From assembly GCA_039968605.1 (NCBI GenBank), contig JBDVPM010000008.1, forward strand, positions 2,222,968-2,286,967: 64,000 nucleotides of DNA, read 5' to 3'. This DNA is from Alteripontixanthobacter sp. (lineage in GTDB: Bacteria > Pseudomonadota > Alphaproteobacteria > Sphingomonadales > Sphingomonadaceae). The notes beneath the pieces are model-generated. The model ran no database searches, was not told the origin of the DNA, and saw only the letters and a program-made list of their open reading frames with translations. Both the position numbers and the translations under genes were made by a program. Position 1 is the first letter of the stretch. Each line of letters starts with the position of its first letter. Below, piece after piece: positions 34,328-48,401 of this stretch.

Positions 34328-36304
34328 ATGTTCGCCATGCTGATCCACCGGTTGCTGTGCCCTTGGCCCTTCGTGCCGCTGACTATGCTGCTGGTTGGCG
34401 CATTGGAGCTGGCTGTCGCGGACCGTAAATACGGTATTTTCAGCGGCGGGTTCGGCCAGTCGGCCACGGTCGATATGCCGGGAGAATTTGCCATCTTCCT
34501 GACTGGGTTCGTCCTCGCCCAGATCGCTGCGGCGCTGCTGGCATGGCGAATCGCGGGATGGCTTGCACGGGACGGCGGTGGGCGCCAGGCGATGGTCCAT
34601 TTCGCGTTTCTCTATGGCGGGCTGAGCGTGATCGCGCTGACCGCGCAGTATCAGCTTCATTCCTATTTCAGCGATGCGGTCAGCTTCGCCCTGCTCAAAC
34701 AATTGGGCGGCGGCAGCGCGGGCGATGCGCTGCTCTTTGCCAAGAACGAGATCGCGCTGGCACTGGCCGGACTGGCGGTTGTGCTGGTGCTGTGGTGGGG
34801 AACCGCTTGGCTGGTGGGGCGCCTGCCGGGGTCGAGCGATGCGCTGCACCAGCCGCCCGCATGGCGCTGGATAGGCGGAGCCTGGGCCGCGCTGCTCGCC
34901 GCACTCCTGCTGGTGCCGCATCTGCCCGGCGACAGCGCCAAGAACTTGAACCGGATCATCGCCTGGAACGCGGTCAGCTCCGCCATGGCGCAGGCCAGCG
35001 ATTTCGACGGCGATGGCTATGGGCTGGCGGGCCTGCAGATCGATACGCACCCCTTCGACCATGCGCGCCATCCGCTCGCGCTCGACATGCCCGGCAACGG
35101 GGTAGACGAGGATGGCTATGGCGAGGACCTGGCGCTGGTGCCGGTCCCGCAAATCATCCCGCCAACCAAGGTGACGGGCGAGCAGCCGCATGTGGTGCTG
35201 GTGGTGATGGAAAGCACCCGCGCCGATGTGCTGGGCAAGCGGATTGATGGCCAGCCGGTCGCCCCGAATCTGGAAGCTATCGTGGCACAAGGCTCGGCCA
35301 TCGCGCCCGCCTATAGCCATGTCGGCTTTACCACCTCCTCACTCAAATCGCTGTTCGGCGGAGCCCTGGCGGTTGCGCCGGACGGCCCCAGCCTGTTCCG
35401 CGATTTGAAGCAGAGCGGCTACCGGATCGGCGTATTTTCGGGACAACCGGAAGATTTCGGCGGAATTTCCGAAGCCACCGGGATGCGCGATAATGCCGAT
35501 ATATTCGTCGATGCCGAGGCGCTGAAGGAGCAGCGCGCCTTCAGCTTCGCCGCGCAAGGGTCGCTGCTGGTGGACGAAGCGATCATCGTCGCGGAATTCG
35601 CCAAGGCGCTGGGGGACAAGCGCGATTGGGCGCAGCCGCAATTCGTCTATCTCAATTTCCAGTCGGCACATTTTCCCTATCATCATGACGGCGTGCCGGA
35701 ACGCTTCGCCCATCCGCCGATCGAGCGCGGGGCGATCCGTGCGGAGAACCGCGACCAGGTCGAGCGGACCTATTGGAACGCGGTCGCCCATGCCGATGCG
35801 GCGCTGGGGGGAGTGGTCGCGCAGTTGAAAGCGCTCAGCGTGTGGGACGATACGATCCTGCTGGTGACCGGCGATCACGGAGAGGCTTTGTTCGAACAGG
35901 GCTTTCTGGGCCACGGCCACCGGATCAACCGCATCCAGAACGCGACATTCCTCGCCAGCAACAGGCCGATGGAGGGTGTCTCGGCTCCGATCGCGTTGAG
36001 CGACTATCGCACTATCCTGCTGGGGTTGTTGGGCGCAGACCTCCCCGCGCAGCCTCGGTTTGCGCCGTTCATGCATATCGGCCCGCTCGATCACCCGGCC
36101 GCAATCGGCACGGTGGACGATGGGTTCGGCATTGTTTCGCTGCGCTTCGACCGCGACGAAGCGTGCTTCGAGACAAACGATATTTGCCGCGCCTATGACA
36201 GGCTGACGGGCCCGGAGCGGGCAGCGGTCGATGCGCTGGTGGCGCGCTGGGGTTCCGAACGCTGGGCCGCTCGCCAGTCGGGCGCGGCTGCGACCGGCGG
36301 CTAG
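34328..36304 (+). CDS. Membrane-anchored sulfatase/phosphoglycerol-transferase-like protein with MopE-like metal motif
   Basis: 658 residues. Four or five transmembrane helices in residues 1-200, then a segment with DFDGDGYG (225-232) and DMPGNGVDEDGYGED (253-267), then an alkaline-phosphatase-superfamily domain about 285-640. In that domain the metal Glu295 is in VVMESTRAD, the nucleophile Thr335 or Thr336 in SHVGFTTSSLKS, and GDHGE at 514-518. It resembles LtaS, OpgB and phosphoethanolamine transferases in layout. The Asp/Gly motif resembles the MopE-type metal-binding repeat but has lost its cysteines. Substrate unknown; a surface glycan or lipid is likely. Confidence 0.8.
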   Translation: MFAMLIHRLLCPWPFVPLTMLLVGALELAVADRKYGIFSGGFGQSATVDMPGEFAIFLTGFVLAQIAAALLAWRIAGWLARDGGGRQAMVHFAFLYGGLSVIALTAQYQLHSYFSDAVSFALLKQLGGGSAGDALLFAKNEIALALAGLAVVLVLWWGTAWLVGRLPGSSDALHQPPAWRWIGGAWAALLAALLLVPHLPGDSAKNLNRIIAWNAVSSAMAQASDFDGDGYGLAGLQIDTHPFDHARHPLALDMPGNGVDEDGYGEDLALVPVPQIIPPTKVTGEQPHVVLVVMESTRADVLGKRIDGQPVAPNLEAIVAQGSAIAPAYSHVGFTTSSLKSLFGGALAVAPDGPSLFRDLKQSGYRIGVFSGQPEDFGGISEATGMRDNADIFVDAEALKEQRAFSFAAQGSLLVDEAIIVAEFAKALGDKRDWAQPQFVYLNFQSAHFPYHHDGVPERFAHPPIERGAIRAENRDQVERTYWNAVAHADAALGGVVAQLKALSVWDDTILLVTGDHGEALFEQGFLGHGHRINRIQNATFLASNRPMEGVSAPIALSDYRTILLGLLGADLPAQPRFAPFMHIGPLDHPAAIGTVDDGFGIVSLRFDRDEACFETNDICRAYDRLTGPERAAVDALVARWGSERWAARQSGAAATGG

Positions 36305-36318
36305 CTTAGGCAGTTAGA

Positions 36319-37677
36319 TCAGGCTGCGGGCGCCGGCTGAACCGGCAGTGCCTGCCTGCGCGCGCGCTGGGGCTTGTCCAGTCGCTTGCAATAGGTCCAC
36401 AGCCCGATCTGCACCCCGATCAGCATCAGGATAAACGGCTGATAGGCGATCCCCTGGAATGTCGCCCCGACCAGATAGATGATCTGCGCATATTGCAGCG
36501 ACGTGGCCAGCGGAGCCTGCCATTGTTCGCGCGCGCCGCTGCGGCCACGCCAGCGGCGGCGGATGCGCTCCATCTGGATCAGCCCCATCGCCTGCAGCAA
36601 CATCCAGGCGAAGAAGCCGGGCCAGCCCTGCTCGCCCAGCATTTCGAAGAAGGACGAGTGATAGGCGCGCGCCTCGTCCACCACTTTTTCGTAACGCACG
36701 CTGGTCTGGTTGCCCTCGCCCCCGCGCACCGGCATCCGGTATTCGAAGCGGTTGGCGCGGTAGGCATCGAAGCCCCCGCCAAGCGGATTTTCTTCCACGT
36801 AATCCAGCGTCCAACTCCACACAGCCACGCGGGTAGAGGCGCTTTGATCGCCGTCATAGCTGCCGATGGTGGCCATCCGGTCGTAATAGCTTTGCGGCAG
36901 GAAGGGCAGCGCAACGATGCCCAGCATCCCCGCCGCGATCACGAACATCGCGCGGCGCTTCACATCGCGCAGGGCCAGCACCATCAGAACCGCGATACAC
37001 AGCAGGCCGGTGCGCGCCACGGTTCCGACCGGTGTCAGCAGGCAGGCGAAGACCAGCGAATAGCAGAACAGCTTGACCCGCCAATCGGGCGCGAAGATCG
37101 TGCCGTGCCGGGTGAACCACAGGATTAGCGGAATGATCGCGACCGCCACGGTGGAGAGGGTAGAGGTTTCGTAAATCCCGCTATTGTCGCGCACGAACAG
37201 CGCCAGCACGTCATATCCGCCGCCGCCCATTACGGTCTTGATACCCGCCGAAATTATGATCGCGCCTGCCGTCAAAACCATCACCAGCGCCGCGCCTTCG
37301 ATCCGCAGCCGGGTGGTCAGCGTGAATGGCAGGAAGATCGCGAACACCAGCGCCTTCCACACCCAGTCCCATTTTTCTGCCGCAGCTATGGGAAATTCGG
37401 ACCAGCCGGTGGTGATCGCGCACCATATCAGCAGGAACACCATCAGCATCTGGCGCGCGCTAACGCTCGTCTCGCGCTTCGAATCGGTCAGCAGCCACCC
37501 GGCGAAGGCGGCGCAGAATGCGATCAGCGACACGGGTATGGCAGGCATCAGCACCCAGCCGATTTTCTGCGGGGCGAGGATATCGATATAGAGATAGGCC
37601 AGCACCCAGATAAATGGTCGCTTCACGCCCAGCGCCAGCGTGGCCATCACGAATGCGAAGAGAAACAGGTCGAGCAC
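36319..37677 (-). CDS. O-antigen-ligase-type membrane protein of the exosortase A-associated family
   Basis: 452 residues, ten to twelve transmembrane helices, starting MLDLFLFAFVMATLALGVKRPFIWVLAYLYIDILAPQ in the style of the putative O-glycosylation ligases linked to exosortase A (DUF5935 N-terminus). The large periplasmic loop carries ENPLGGGFDAYR and the late YHSSFFEMLGEQGWPG pattern of Wzy/WaaL-type ligases. It would transfer an undecaprenyl-linked glycan to an acceptor. The target is unknown. The small membrane protein gene upstream is 6 bases away. Confidence 0.83.
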   Translation of the reverse strand: MLDLFLFAFVMATLALGVKRPFIWVLAYLYIDILAPQKIGWVLMPAIPVSLIAFCAAFAGWLLTDSKRETSVSARQMLMVFLLIWCAITTGWSEFPIAAAEKWDWVWKALVFAIFLPFTLTTRLRIEGAALVMVLTAGAIIISAGIKTVMGGGGYDVLALFVRDNSGIYETSTLSTVAVAIIPLILWFTRHGTIFAPDWRVKLFCYSLVFACLLTPVGTVARTGLLCIAVLMVLALRDVKRRAMFVIAAGMLGIVALPFLPQSYYDRMATIGSYDGDQSASTRVAVWSWTLDYVEENPLGGGFDAYRANRFEYRMPVRGGEGNQTSVRYEKVVDEARAYHSSFFEMLGEQGWPGFFAWMLLQAMGLIQMERIRRRWRGRSGAREQWQAPLATSLQYAQIIYLVGATFQGIAYQPFILMLIGVQIGLWTYCKRLDKPQRARRQALPVQPAPAA

Positions 37678-37683
37678 CGCGCG

Positions 37684-37899
37684 TTAGCCTTCGCTGTTCG
37701 GGGAATGGGGCTGCGCCGAGATGCCGCTGCGATAGACCGGGTCGGCGGCGCGGCGGGCCTTGCCACTTGTGCCATCGCCATCGCCATAGTCGCCCTCACC
37801 AGATTCCGGATCGCTGTCCAGATCGTCGCGCCCCAGCATCCGCAGGAATGCGAGCATCAGCAGGCCGTGGGTGAGGCCGATGGCGAAATAATCGATCAT
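37684..37899 (-). CDS. Small membrane protein next to the ligase gene
   Basis: 71 residues. One hydrophobic N-terminal helix (MIDYFAIGLTHGLLMLAFLRML) and an acidic, Gly-rich then basic tail. No known domain. Its place 6 bases before the ligase gene suggests co-transcription and perhaps a partner role. The ATG at 37899 is chosen as it begins the helix; the longer frame reaches into the divergent glycosyltransferase gene. Confidence 0.6.
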   Translation of the reverse strand: MIDYFAIGLTHGLLMLAFLRMLGRDDLDSDPESGEGDYGDGDGTSGKARRAADPVYRSGISAQPHSPNSEG

Positions 37900-37966
37900 T
37901 GCAGCACCGCGCTTACCCCAACGCAGTTGACGCGCCGTTAAGCTTGCCGTGGCAAAGCCGGATGCA

Positions 37967-39211
37967 ATGGAAATTCGACCGATCAAAGTGCTGCATGTCT
38001 TCGACCACTCGCTGCCGATGCATAGCGGTTACAGCTTTCGCAGCCGCGCCATATTGAAGGCGCAGCAGGCTGCGGGGCTGGAAGTATGCGGGGTGACCGG
38101 CACCCGCCACACGCAGGCCGGTCCCAATCCCGAAACGCAGGACGGGCTGACCTTCCGGCGAACGAGCGGACAGCCTTCGGGCGTCGGCCCGATCCGCGAA
38201 TGGACCGGCCTGGCCCGCTTTGCCGAGGCGGTGGAGGAGGCCGTGGCCCAGTTCCAGCCCGACATTCTGCATGCTCACTCGCCCGCCTTGTGCGGGCTGG
38301 CCGCCTTGCGCGCCGCTCGCCGCCACAATCTGCCGCTGGTCTATGAGATCCGCGCTTTCTGGGAAGATGCCGCTGTCGGCAACGGAACCGGCAGCGAAGG
38401 TTCGGTCAAATACCGCGTCACCCGCGCGATGGAAAACCGGGTGGCCGCCCAGGCCGACGCCGTGTTCACCATTTGCGACGGCCTTCGCGATGATTTGATC
38501 GCGCGCGGCTTCCCCCCGGGGAAAATCGGCATTTCTCCCAACGGGGTGGACATGCAGCTGTTCGGCGATCCCCCGCCGCGCGACGATGCGCTGGCCGTGC
38601 AACTGAGAATTCCCGCCGGCGCTCCGGTCATCGGTTTTATCGGCAGTTTCTACGATTACGAAGGGCTGGACGATCTGATCGCCGCCATGCCGCAGCTGAT
38701 CGAGCGCCACGCCGAGGCGCGGTTGCTGCTGGTCGGCGGCGGACCGATGGACGAAGCCTTGCGCGCGCAGGCGGCAAGCTCTCCGGCGGCAGGGCGGATT
38801 CACTTTATCGGGCGCGTGCCACATGGCGAGGTGGAGCGGTATTATTCGCTGATCGATATCCTTGCCTATCCGCGCAAGCGCAGCCGGCTGACCGACCTCG
38901 TCACCCCGCTTAAACCATTGGAAGCGATGGCCCAGCGGCGGCTGGTGGCGGCCAGCGATGTCGGCGGCCACCGCGAGCTGATCGCCGATGGCGAAACCGG
39001 CATACTGTTCGCGCCGGACGATCCCTCCGCTGCCGCCAGCGCCCTTGCAGAGCTTATCGACCGGCGGGCTAGCTGGGAGGCGATACGCAAATCTGCGCAG
39101 GCGCGGATTGCCGCGCATCATGACTGGAATGCCAACATTCATCGTTATCAATCCGTTTACCATCACCTGTTAGGCCGTTCGCCAGATGGGGAATTCACCG
39201 CCGCTGCGTAG
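37967..39211 (+). CDS. Family 4-type glycosyltransferase, exosortase A-associated
   Basis: 414 residues, GT-B fold. The opening VLHVFDHSLPMHSGYSFRSRAIL matches the exosortase A-associated glycosyltransferase family (TIGR04063 type). The C-terminal half has the nucleotide-sugar site with the LLLVGGGP strand, PRKRSRLTDLVTPLKPLEAMA and ELIADGETGILF. ATG at 37967 preferred to GTG 37949. Divergent from the ligase; both belong to the same glycan pathway by family. Confidence 0.88.
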   Translation: MEIRPIKVLHVFDHSLPMHSGYSFRSRAILKAQQAAGLEVCGVTGTRHTQAGPNPETQDGLTFRRTSGQPSGVGPIREWTGLARFAEAVEEAVAQFQPDILHAHSPALCGLAALRAARRHNLPLVYEIRAFWEDAAVGNGTGSEGSVKYRVTRAMENRVAAQADAVFTICDGLRDDLIARGFPPGKIGISPNGVDMQLFGDPPPRDDALAVQLRIPAGAPVIGFIGSFYDYEGLDDLIAAMPQLIERHAEARLLLVGGGPMDEALRAQAASSPAAGRIHFIGRVPHGEVERYYSLIDILAYPRKRSRLTDLVTPLKPLEAMAQRRLVAASDVGGHRELIADGETGILFAPDDPSAAASALAELIDRRASWEAIRKSAQARIAAHHDWNANIHRYQSVYHHLLGRSPDGEFTAAA

Positions 39212-39248
39212 CGGGGGTACCATTCCCGGTGACAGGGATTTGACCAAC

Positions 39249-40346
39249 GTGGCAAACAGCAACTCGGCAGCCAGCCAATTGAGCGACACGATCGCCGGAC
39301 ACCGCCTGTTTCCGGCAGCCGCAGCCGGATGGTTCGCCGCCTTGTTCGGGATCGGGACACTGGTGCTGCCGATCGGCTTGTTCGAAAGCATGGTGCAGGG
39401 CCTTGGCATCTCGGCATTGTTTCCCGCCGCCGCGCCGCCGCTCGGCGCAACTGCGCTCACTCTCATCGCGTTGCTCGCTGCAGCTGCCGGAGCTGCTTTG
39501 GGTCTGTTTGCCGCGCGCAAGGTCCGCTCCCAGTTTGCAGCGCCCGACATAAATCCTGCCGCGCACCGCCCGCAGCCCGACGCACCGATTGCCTATCCTA
39601 CCGCCAAGAAACCGATCAGCGCTCACGATGAGCTGGGCAGCGACGGTTTCGACGATTTGCTGGATCGACCCGCCTTCCTGTCGCGCGAAGATGAGCCGGC
39701 CCAAGCTGCGCCCGAAATGGATTCGTCCCTGCTCTCGAGCTTTCCGGAGCTGGACGACGAGGCCGGCGAGTGGAGCGAAGGCTGGAACGCATCCGACGAC
39801 GTCTTCGCGCTCGACCCGGCAGACGAAGTAGCTGTCGCGCCGGATGAAGTGGAAGAGGCACACGAATTCGCCGCGACTGCGGGCGTACCCGCAAGCGAGA
39901 CCGTGTCGCAAACCGGCCTCGCCGAGCCCGCGATGGAAGAGCAGGCACAGCGACCCGGCCCCGATGCCGCGCTGACCGACCTCACCCTTGCCCAGTTGAT
40001 CGAGCGATTCTCGCGCGTGTTGCAGGACCACACATCGGCCGCTTCCTCGCAATCCACTGACGAAGCGCAGCGGATCGACGCACACCCGCAGGCAGATGCG
40101 CGCCCATCCCTGTCCATCGGAGTCGGCAATTTGCTGAACGATGGATTCGGCGATGAACCGGATGAACAGGTGGAGGCCGAAATGCTCGAAGCAGGCTACA
40201 GCTCGCTGCTCACGATGAAGCGGCCGATGGGCGATATGGACAGGGCCAGCGCCCCGCAGAAGCCGCAAGCCATTACGGGCGATTTGGGCGAGGAAGCCTT
40301 GCGCGACGCGCTGGAGAAGCTGCAAACGCTCAGCAAAAGCGCCTGA
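39249..40346 (+). CDS. Unrecognised acidic membrane protein
   Basis: About 365 residues from the GTG at 39249, which has AGGGA ten bases upstream; an ATG at 39186 and TTG at 39240 are alternatives. Two hydrophobic segments near the N-terminus (about 20-50 and 60-90), then a long acidic, probably disordered region (rich in Asp, Glu, Ala and Pro) and a helical C-terminal end DLGEEALRDALEKLQTLSKS. It contains ALTDLTLAQLIERFSRVL, an amphipathic helix. No family known to me. It follows the glycosyltransferase gene closely. Confidence 0.65.
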   Translation: MANSNSAASQLSDTIAGHRLFPAAAAGWFAALFGIGTLVLPIGLFESMVQGLGISALFPAAAPPLGATALTLIALLAAAAGAALGLFAARKVRSQFAAPDINPAAHRPQPDAPIAYPTAKKPISAHDELGSDGFDDLLDRPAFLSREDEPAQAAPEMDSSLLSSFPELDDEAGEWSEGWNASDDVFALDPADEVAVAPDEVEEAHEFAATAGVPASETVSQTGLAEPAMEEQAQRPGPDAALTDLTLAQLIERFSRVLQDHTSAASSQSTDEAQRIDAHPQADARPSLSIGVGNLLNDGFGDEPDEQVEAEMLEAGYSSLLTMKRPMGDMDRASAPQKPQAITGDLGEEALRDALEKLQTLSKSA

Positions 40347-40554
40347 TAGCAGGGTCCGTACGAGCAAATACTAGCCCCGCCGCTTTAGGCCGGTGAAATT
40401 TTCCTTGCCGCTTCGCAGTTGCAAAAACCACTTTCTGTCTTCATTAGGGAGGTCCGCGACATTTTCCCGCTGCTGCGGCGAGGATAGACGCAACCTGCCG
40501 GTGCTTTTCGCTACCGAAAGCCGCCCCGGCCACTGACAGGACGGTAATTGGACG

Positions 40555-45213
<4,659 letters not shown>

Positions 45214-45261
45214 TGGTCGCTCAACTCGCATTCTCACCCGAACAAGAAAGCTCGCACCGTC

Positions 45262-46698
45262 ATGGGTAAGGAAACCGGCTTCCTGGAAATCGACCGTGAG
45301 GAGCGCACTTACGATGCGCCCGAAGAACGGCTGAAGCATTACCGCGAGTTCACGCATGAGCCGGAGCCCGAAGTGCTTGCGCGCCAGGCCGCGCGCTGCA
45401 TGAATTGCGGGATTCCGTATTGTCACAATGGTTGCCCGGTGAACAACATCATCCCGGACTGGAACCACCTCGTCTATGAGGACGATTGGCGCAGCGCGCT
45501 GGAAGTGCTGCATTCGACCAATAATTTTCCCGAATTTACCGGCCGCATCTGCCCCGCCCCGTGCGAGGCGGCATGCACGCTGAACATCACCGACAATCCG
45601 GTGACCATCAAGAGCATTGAGGCAGCGATTATCGATCGCGGCTGGCGCGAAGGCTGGGTGACCCCGCTGGTTCCTTCGAAAAAGACCGGCAAGGCGGTTG
45701 CCGTGGTCGGCTCCGGCCCGGCCGGGCTGGCTGCAGCGCAGCAATTGGCGCGCGCCGGTCATACGGTGACGGTGTTTGAAAAATCCGACCGGATCGGGGG
45801 GCTGCTGCGTTACGGCATTCCCGACTTCAAGATGGAAAAGCACCTCATCAACCGCCGCTGTGTGCAGATGGAGGCCGAGGGGGTCGAGTTTAAGACCAGC
45901 AAGGAAGTCGGCGTCGATATCTCGTTCAAATCGCTGAAGGAGAATTTCGATGCGGTGGTGCTGGCCGGGGGCAGCGAAGATGCCCGGGCGCTCGCCATTC
46001 CCGGCGCGGAAATGCCTGGCGTGCGGCTGGCGATGGAATTCCTGACCCAGCAGAACAAGCGCAATGCGGGCGACGATGAACAGCGCGCCGCACCGCGCGG
46101 CACGCTGAGCGCCGAGGGCAAGGATGTGGTCGTGATCGGCGGCGGAGATACTGGCAGCGACTGCGTCGGCACGTCGAACCGCCAGGGTGCGCGCAGCGTA
46201 ACCCAGCTGGAAATCATGCCGCAGCCGCCCGAAAAGGAAGACAAGGCGCTGACCTGGCCCGATTGGCCGGTAAAGATGCGCACATCCTCCAGCCATGAAG
46301 AAGGCGCTGATCGCGACTGGTCGGTGCTGACCAAGCGGGTAACCGGCGAAAATGGCGAGGTCACCGGGCTGGAATGCGTGCGGATCGAATGGGATGGCCG
46401 TAATTTCAACGAGGTCGAAGGCAGCGAATTCACGATTCCCGCGCAGTTGATCTTGCTGGCGATGGGCTTCGTCGGCCCGAAGAAAAGCGGGATGCTCGAG
46501 CAATCCGGCGTGGCGCTGGACGATCGCGGCAATGTCGCGGCGGATACCGAAAGCTACGCCACCAGCGATGGGGGCGTGTGGGCCTGCGGCGACATGCGGC
46601 GCGGGCAAAGCCTGGTCGTATGGGCCATCCGCGAAGGCCGCCAGGCTGCGCGTGCGGTGGACGAGGCGTTGATGGGCAAGACGGCCCTGCCGCGATAA
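45262..46698 (+). CDS. gltD: Glutamate synthase (NADPH) small subunit
   Basis: 478 residues. N-terminal 4Fe-4S sites [13 protein letters not shown] and [13 protein letters not shown] site [14 protein letters not shown] and NADPH site [12 protein letters not shown]. Passes electrons from NADPH to GltB. Begins 48 bases after gltB and is co-transcribed with it. Confidence 0.98.
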   Translation: MGKETGFLEIDREERTYDAPEERLKHYREFTHEPEPEVLARQAARCMNCGIPYCHNGCPVNNIIPDWNHLVYEDDWRSALEVLHSTNNFPEFTGRICPAPCEAACTLNITDNPVTIKSIEAAIIDRGWREGWVTPLVPSKKTGKAVAVVGSGPAGLAAAQQLARAGHTVTVFEKSDRIGGLLRYGIPDFKMEKHLINRRCVQMEAEGVEFKTSKEVGVDISFKSLKENFDAVVLAGGSEDARALAIPGAEMPGVRLAMEFLTQQNKRNAGDDEQRAAPRGTLSAEGKDVVVIGGGDTGSDCVGTSNRQGARSVTQLEIMPQPPEKEDKALTWPDWPVKMRTSSSHEEGADRDWSVLTKRVTGENGEVTGLECVRIEWDGRNFNEVEGSEFTIPAQLILLAMGFVGPKKSGMLEQSGVALDDRGNVAADTESYATSDGGVWACGDMRRGQSLVVWAIREGRQAARAVDEALMGKTALPR

Positions 46699-46797
46699 TC
46701 CGGCCAATGAGACCGTTTCCTCCACGTTTTTAAGAACAGGGCGTGACTGGAAAGCTACGGTCTTTGTTTAACTTGTGTCGGCCTTAACCGTTTTTAC

Positions 46798-46826
46798 TTG
46801 CACCCCGGCAAGCAATTACGGATAAA
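46798..46826 (+). promoter_or_regulatory. Possible sigma-70-type promoter for the porin gene
   Basis: TTGCAC (46798-46803), 17 bases, GATAAA (46821-46826), in an AT-richer part of the 226-base gap. Four matches in each hexamer and ideal spacing. About 98 bases before the ATG. Confidence 0.4.
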
Positions 46827-46924
46827 CCCCTATCGCATAACAACAAAGCTCGCAGATCTAAGCGAGATATGGTCGCATCGAAAAATCGCACGAGAATAGG
46901 TGCGATGGGGGTCGGGTAACACAC

Positions 46925-48295
46925 ATGGTGATGGACAAGCGTTTTTCCAGCTCTGCTGGGCTGCGCGCTTTACCTGTATCGGGACTGCTTTACGCAGTTG
47001 CATGGCTGGCCCTGGGGCCGGCGCCTGCCCTGGCGGCGGAGGATACCGCCCCGGTCGATCCTGCACCGCAGCATGCTGGAAGCTTGCCCGAACCGGACGA
47101 TGATACCAATCCGCAGGGCGCCGAACCGGTCACTTCCCTGCCAACCGCACCCGGCGCTCCGCCAAGATCGGTTGCCCCCGCGGCGGCTGCGCCAGCACCT
47201 ACCCCGCCCAAAGATATCGCGGCGCGCTTCGTCTGGTCGCAATTCCTCGATGCTGCGGTCGTGGGCAATGCAGAGGACACGCTGCGCTATGGCGGCAAGA
47301 TCGACGCTTATTTCGATATCGACGATTCCGCCATCGGGCTGGACGAAGGGCTGCGCCTGCATGTCCATCCCGAGTTCCGCTATGGGCAGAGCTCCAATGG
47401 CGAAATTGGCCTGCTGCCGGTCAACACCGCGCTGTTCTATCCCGGCGATGGCGAGGATTTCGACCTTTCGATCAATCTGCGAAAGCGTTGGTCCAGCGGC
47501 ACCAGCCTGACGGTCGGCAAGGTCAACGTGCTCGATCTGGCCGCGCGGGCGCCGATTATCGGTGGCGGCGGGCATGAGGGGTTTCAGAACCTGGCCTTTG
47601 CCTTGCCGCCCAGCGCCATCGTGCCAGCTTCGATCACCGGGGCGATGCTCGATATTCCCACCAAGGACGTACTGCTGCGATTCTGGGTTTACGATCCCGA
47701 CCTGCAATCGCAGCGCAACGGCTTCGAAGACCCTTTCCATCAGGGCGTCGGCTTCCTCGCTTCGGCCACCTTCCCGGTGAAGATCGGCGGGCAGCAGGGC
47801 TATTACGCAGTAAAGCTGTCTGCATCGACTCGCGACGGGTTGGCAGCCGACGCCCTGCCTGCCGTGCTGGTGCCCGCACCCGGATCGGGCTTCGGAGAGA
47901 AACAAGGCGAATTGTCGGTTGTGCTGGCCGGTTATCAGAACATCGCAGTGCATGAAGGCGGCGGGTCGATCGGGGTGTTCGCGCAGGCTTATGTTTCCAA
48001 TGGCGATCCGACCTTCTTCGATGTCAGCGCGATTGCCGGCATCTCGGGCAATCCGGCGGGGCGCCCCAAGGATCGCTTCGGGATCGGCTGGTTCCGCTAT
48101 TCGCTGACCGATGGACTGGTCGATGCTCTGGCGAGCCGACTGGCGTTGGAGGACGAAGAGGGCGTGGAAATTTTCTACACCGCGCAAATTGCCGAGCGGT
48201 TTCGTCTGACCGGTAATGTGCAGATCGTCGATTCCACCGTGGTGGTCCGCGATGTGGGCGTTACGGCAGGGCTGAGGCTGACCACCCGCTTCTGA
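46925..48295 (+). CDS. OprB-type carbohydrate porin
   Basis: 456 residues. Signal peptide about 1-38 (ends ALAAED), a Pro/Ala-rich linker about 40-95, then about 350 residues of alternating beta-strand pattern ending in Phe (LRLTTRF), the usual last residue of outer-membrane barrels. The layout (FVWSQFLDAAVVGN, ENPLFG-like loops and late VSNGDPTFFDVSAIAG) fits OprB. Probable outer-membrane channel for sugars or other small solutes. Confidence 0.78.
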   Translation: MVMDKRFSSSAGLRALPVSGLLYAVAWLALGPAPALAAEDTAPVDPAPQHAGSLPEPDDDTNPQGAEPVTSLPTAPGAPPRSVAPAAAAPAPTPPKDIAARFVWSQFLDAAVVGNAEDTLRYGGKIDAYFDIDDSAIGLDEGLRLHVHPEFRYGQSSNGEIGLLPVNTALFYPGDGEDFDLSINLRKRWSSGTSLTVGKVNVLDLAARAPIIGGGGHEGFQNLAFALPPSAIVPASITGAMLDIPTKDVLLRFWVYDPDLQSQRNGFEDPFHQGVGFLASATFPVKIGGQQGYYAVKLSASTRDGLAADALPAVLVPAPGSGFGEKQGELSVVLAGYQNIAVHEGGGSIGVFAQAYVSNGDPTFFDVSAIAGISGNPAGRPKDRFGIGWFRYSLTDGLVDALASRLALEDEEGVEIFYTAQIAERFRLTGNVQIVDSTVVVRDVGVTAGLRLTTRF

Positions 48296-48401
48296 CTTGC
48301 TGGCCGGCGCGGTTCACACCTAGCAGCCATAGCCCAAACTCAGCTACCGTCCGCCAGCCGAGAGAAGCGCCAACATAGGGGCGTCCGGCCTTCGTCCGTG
48401 G

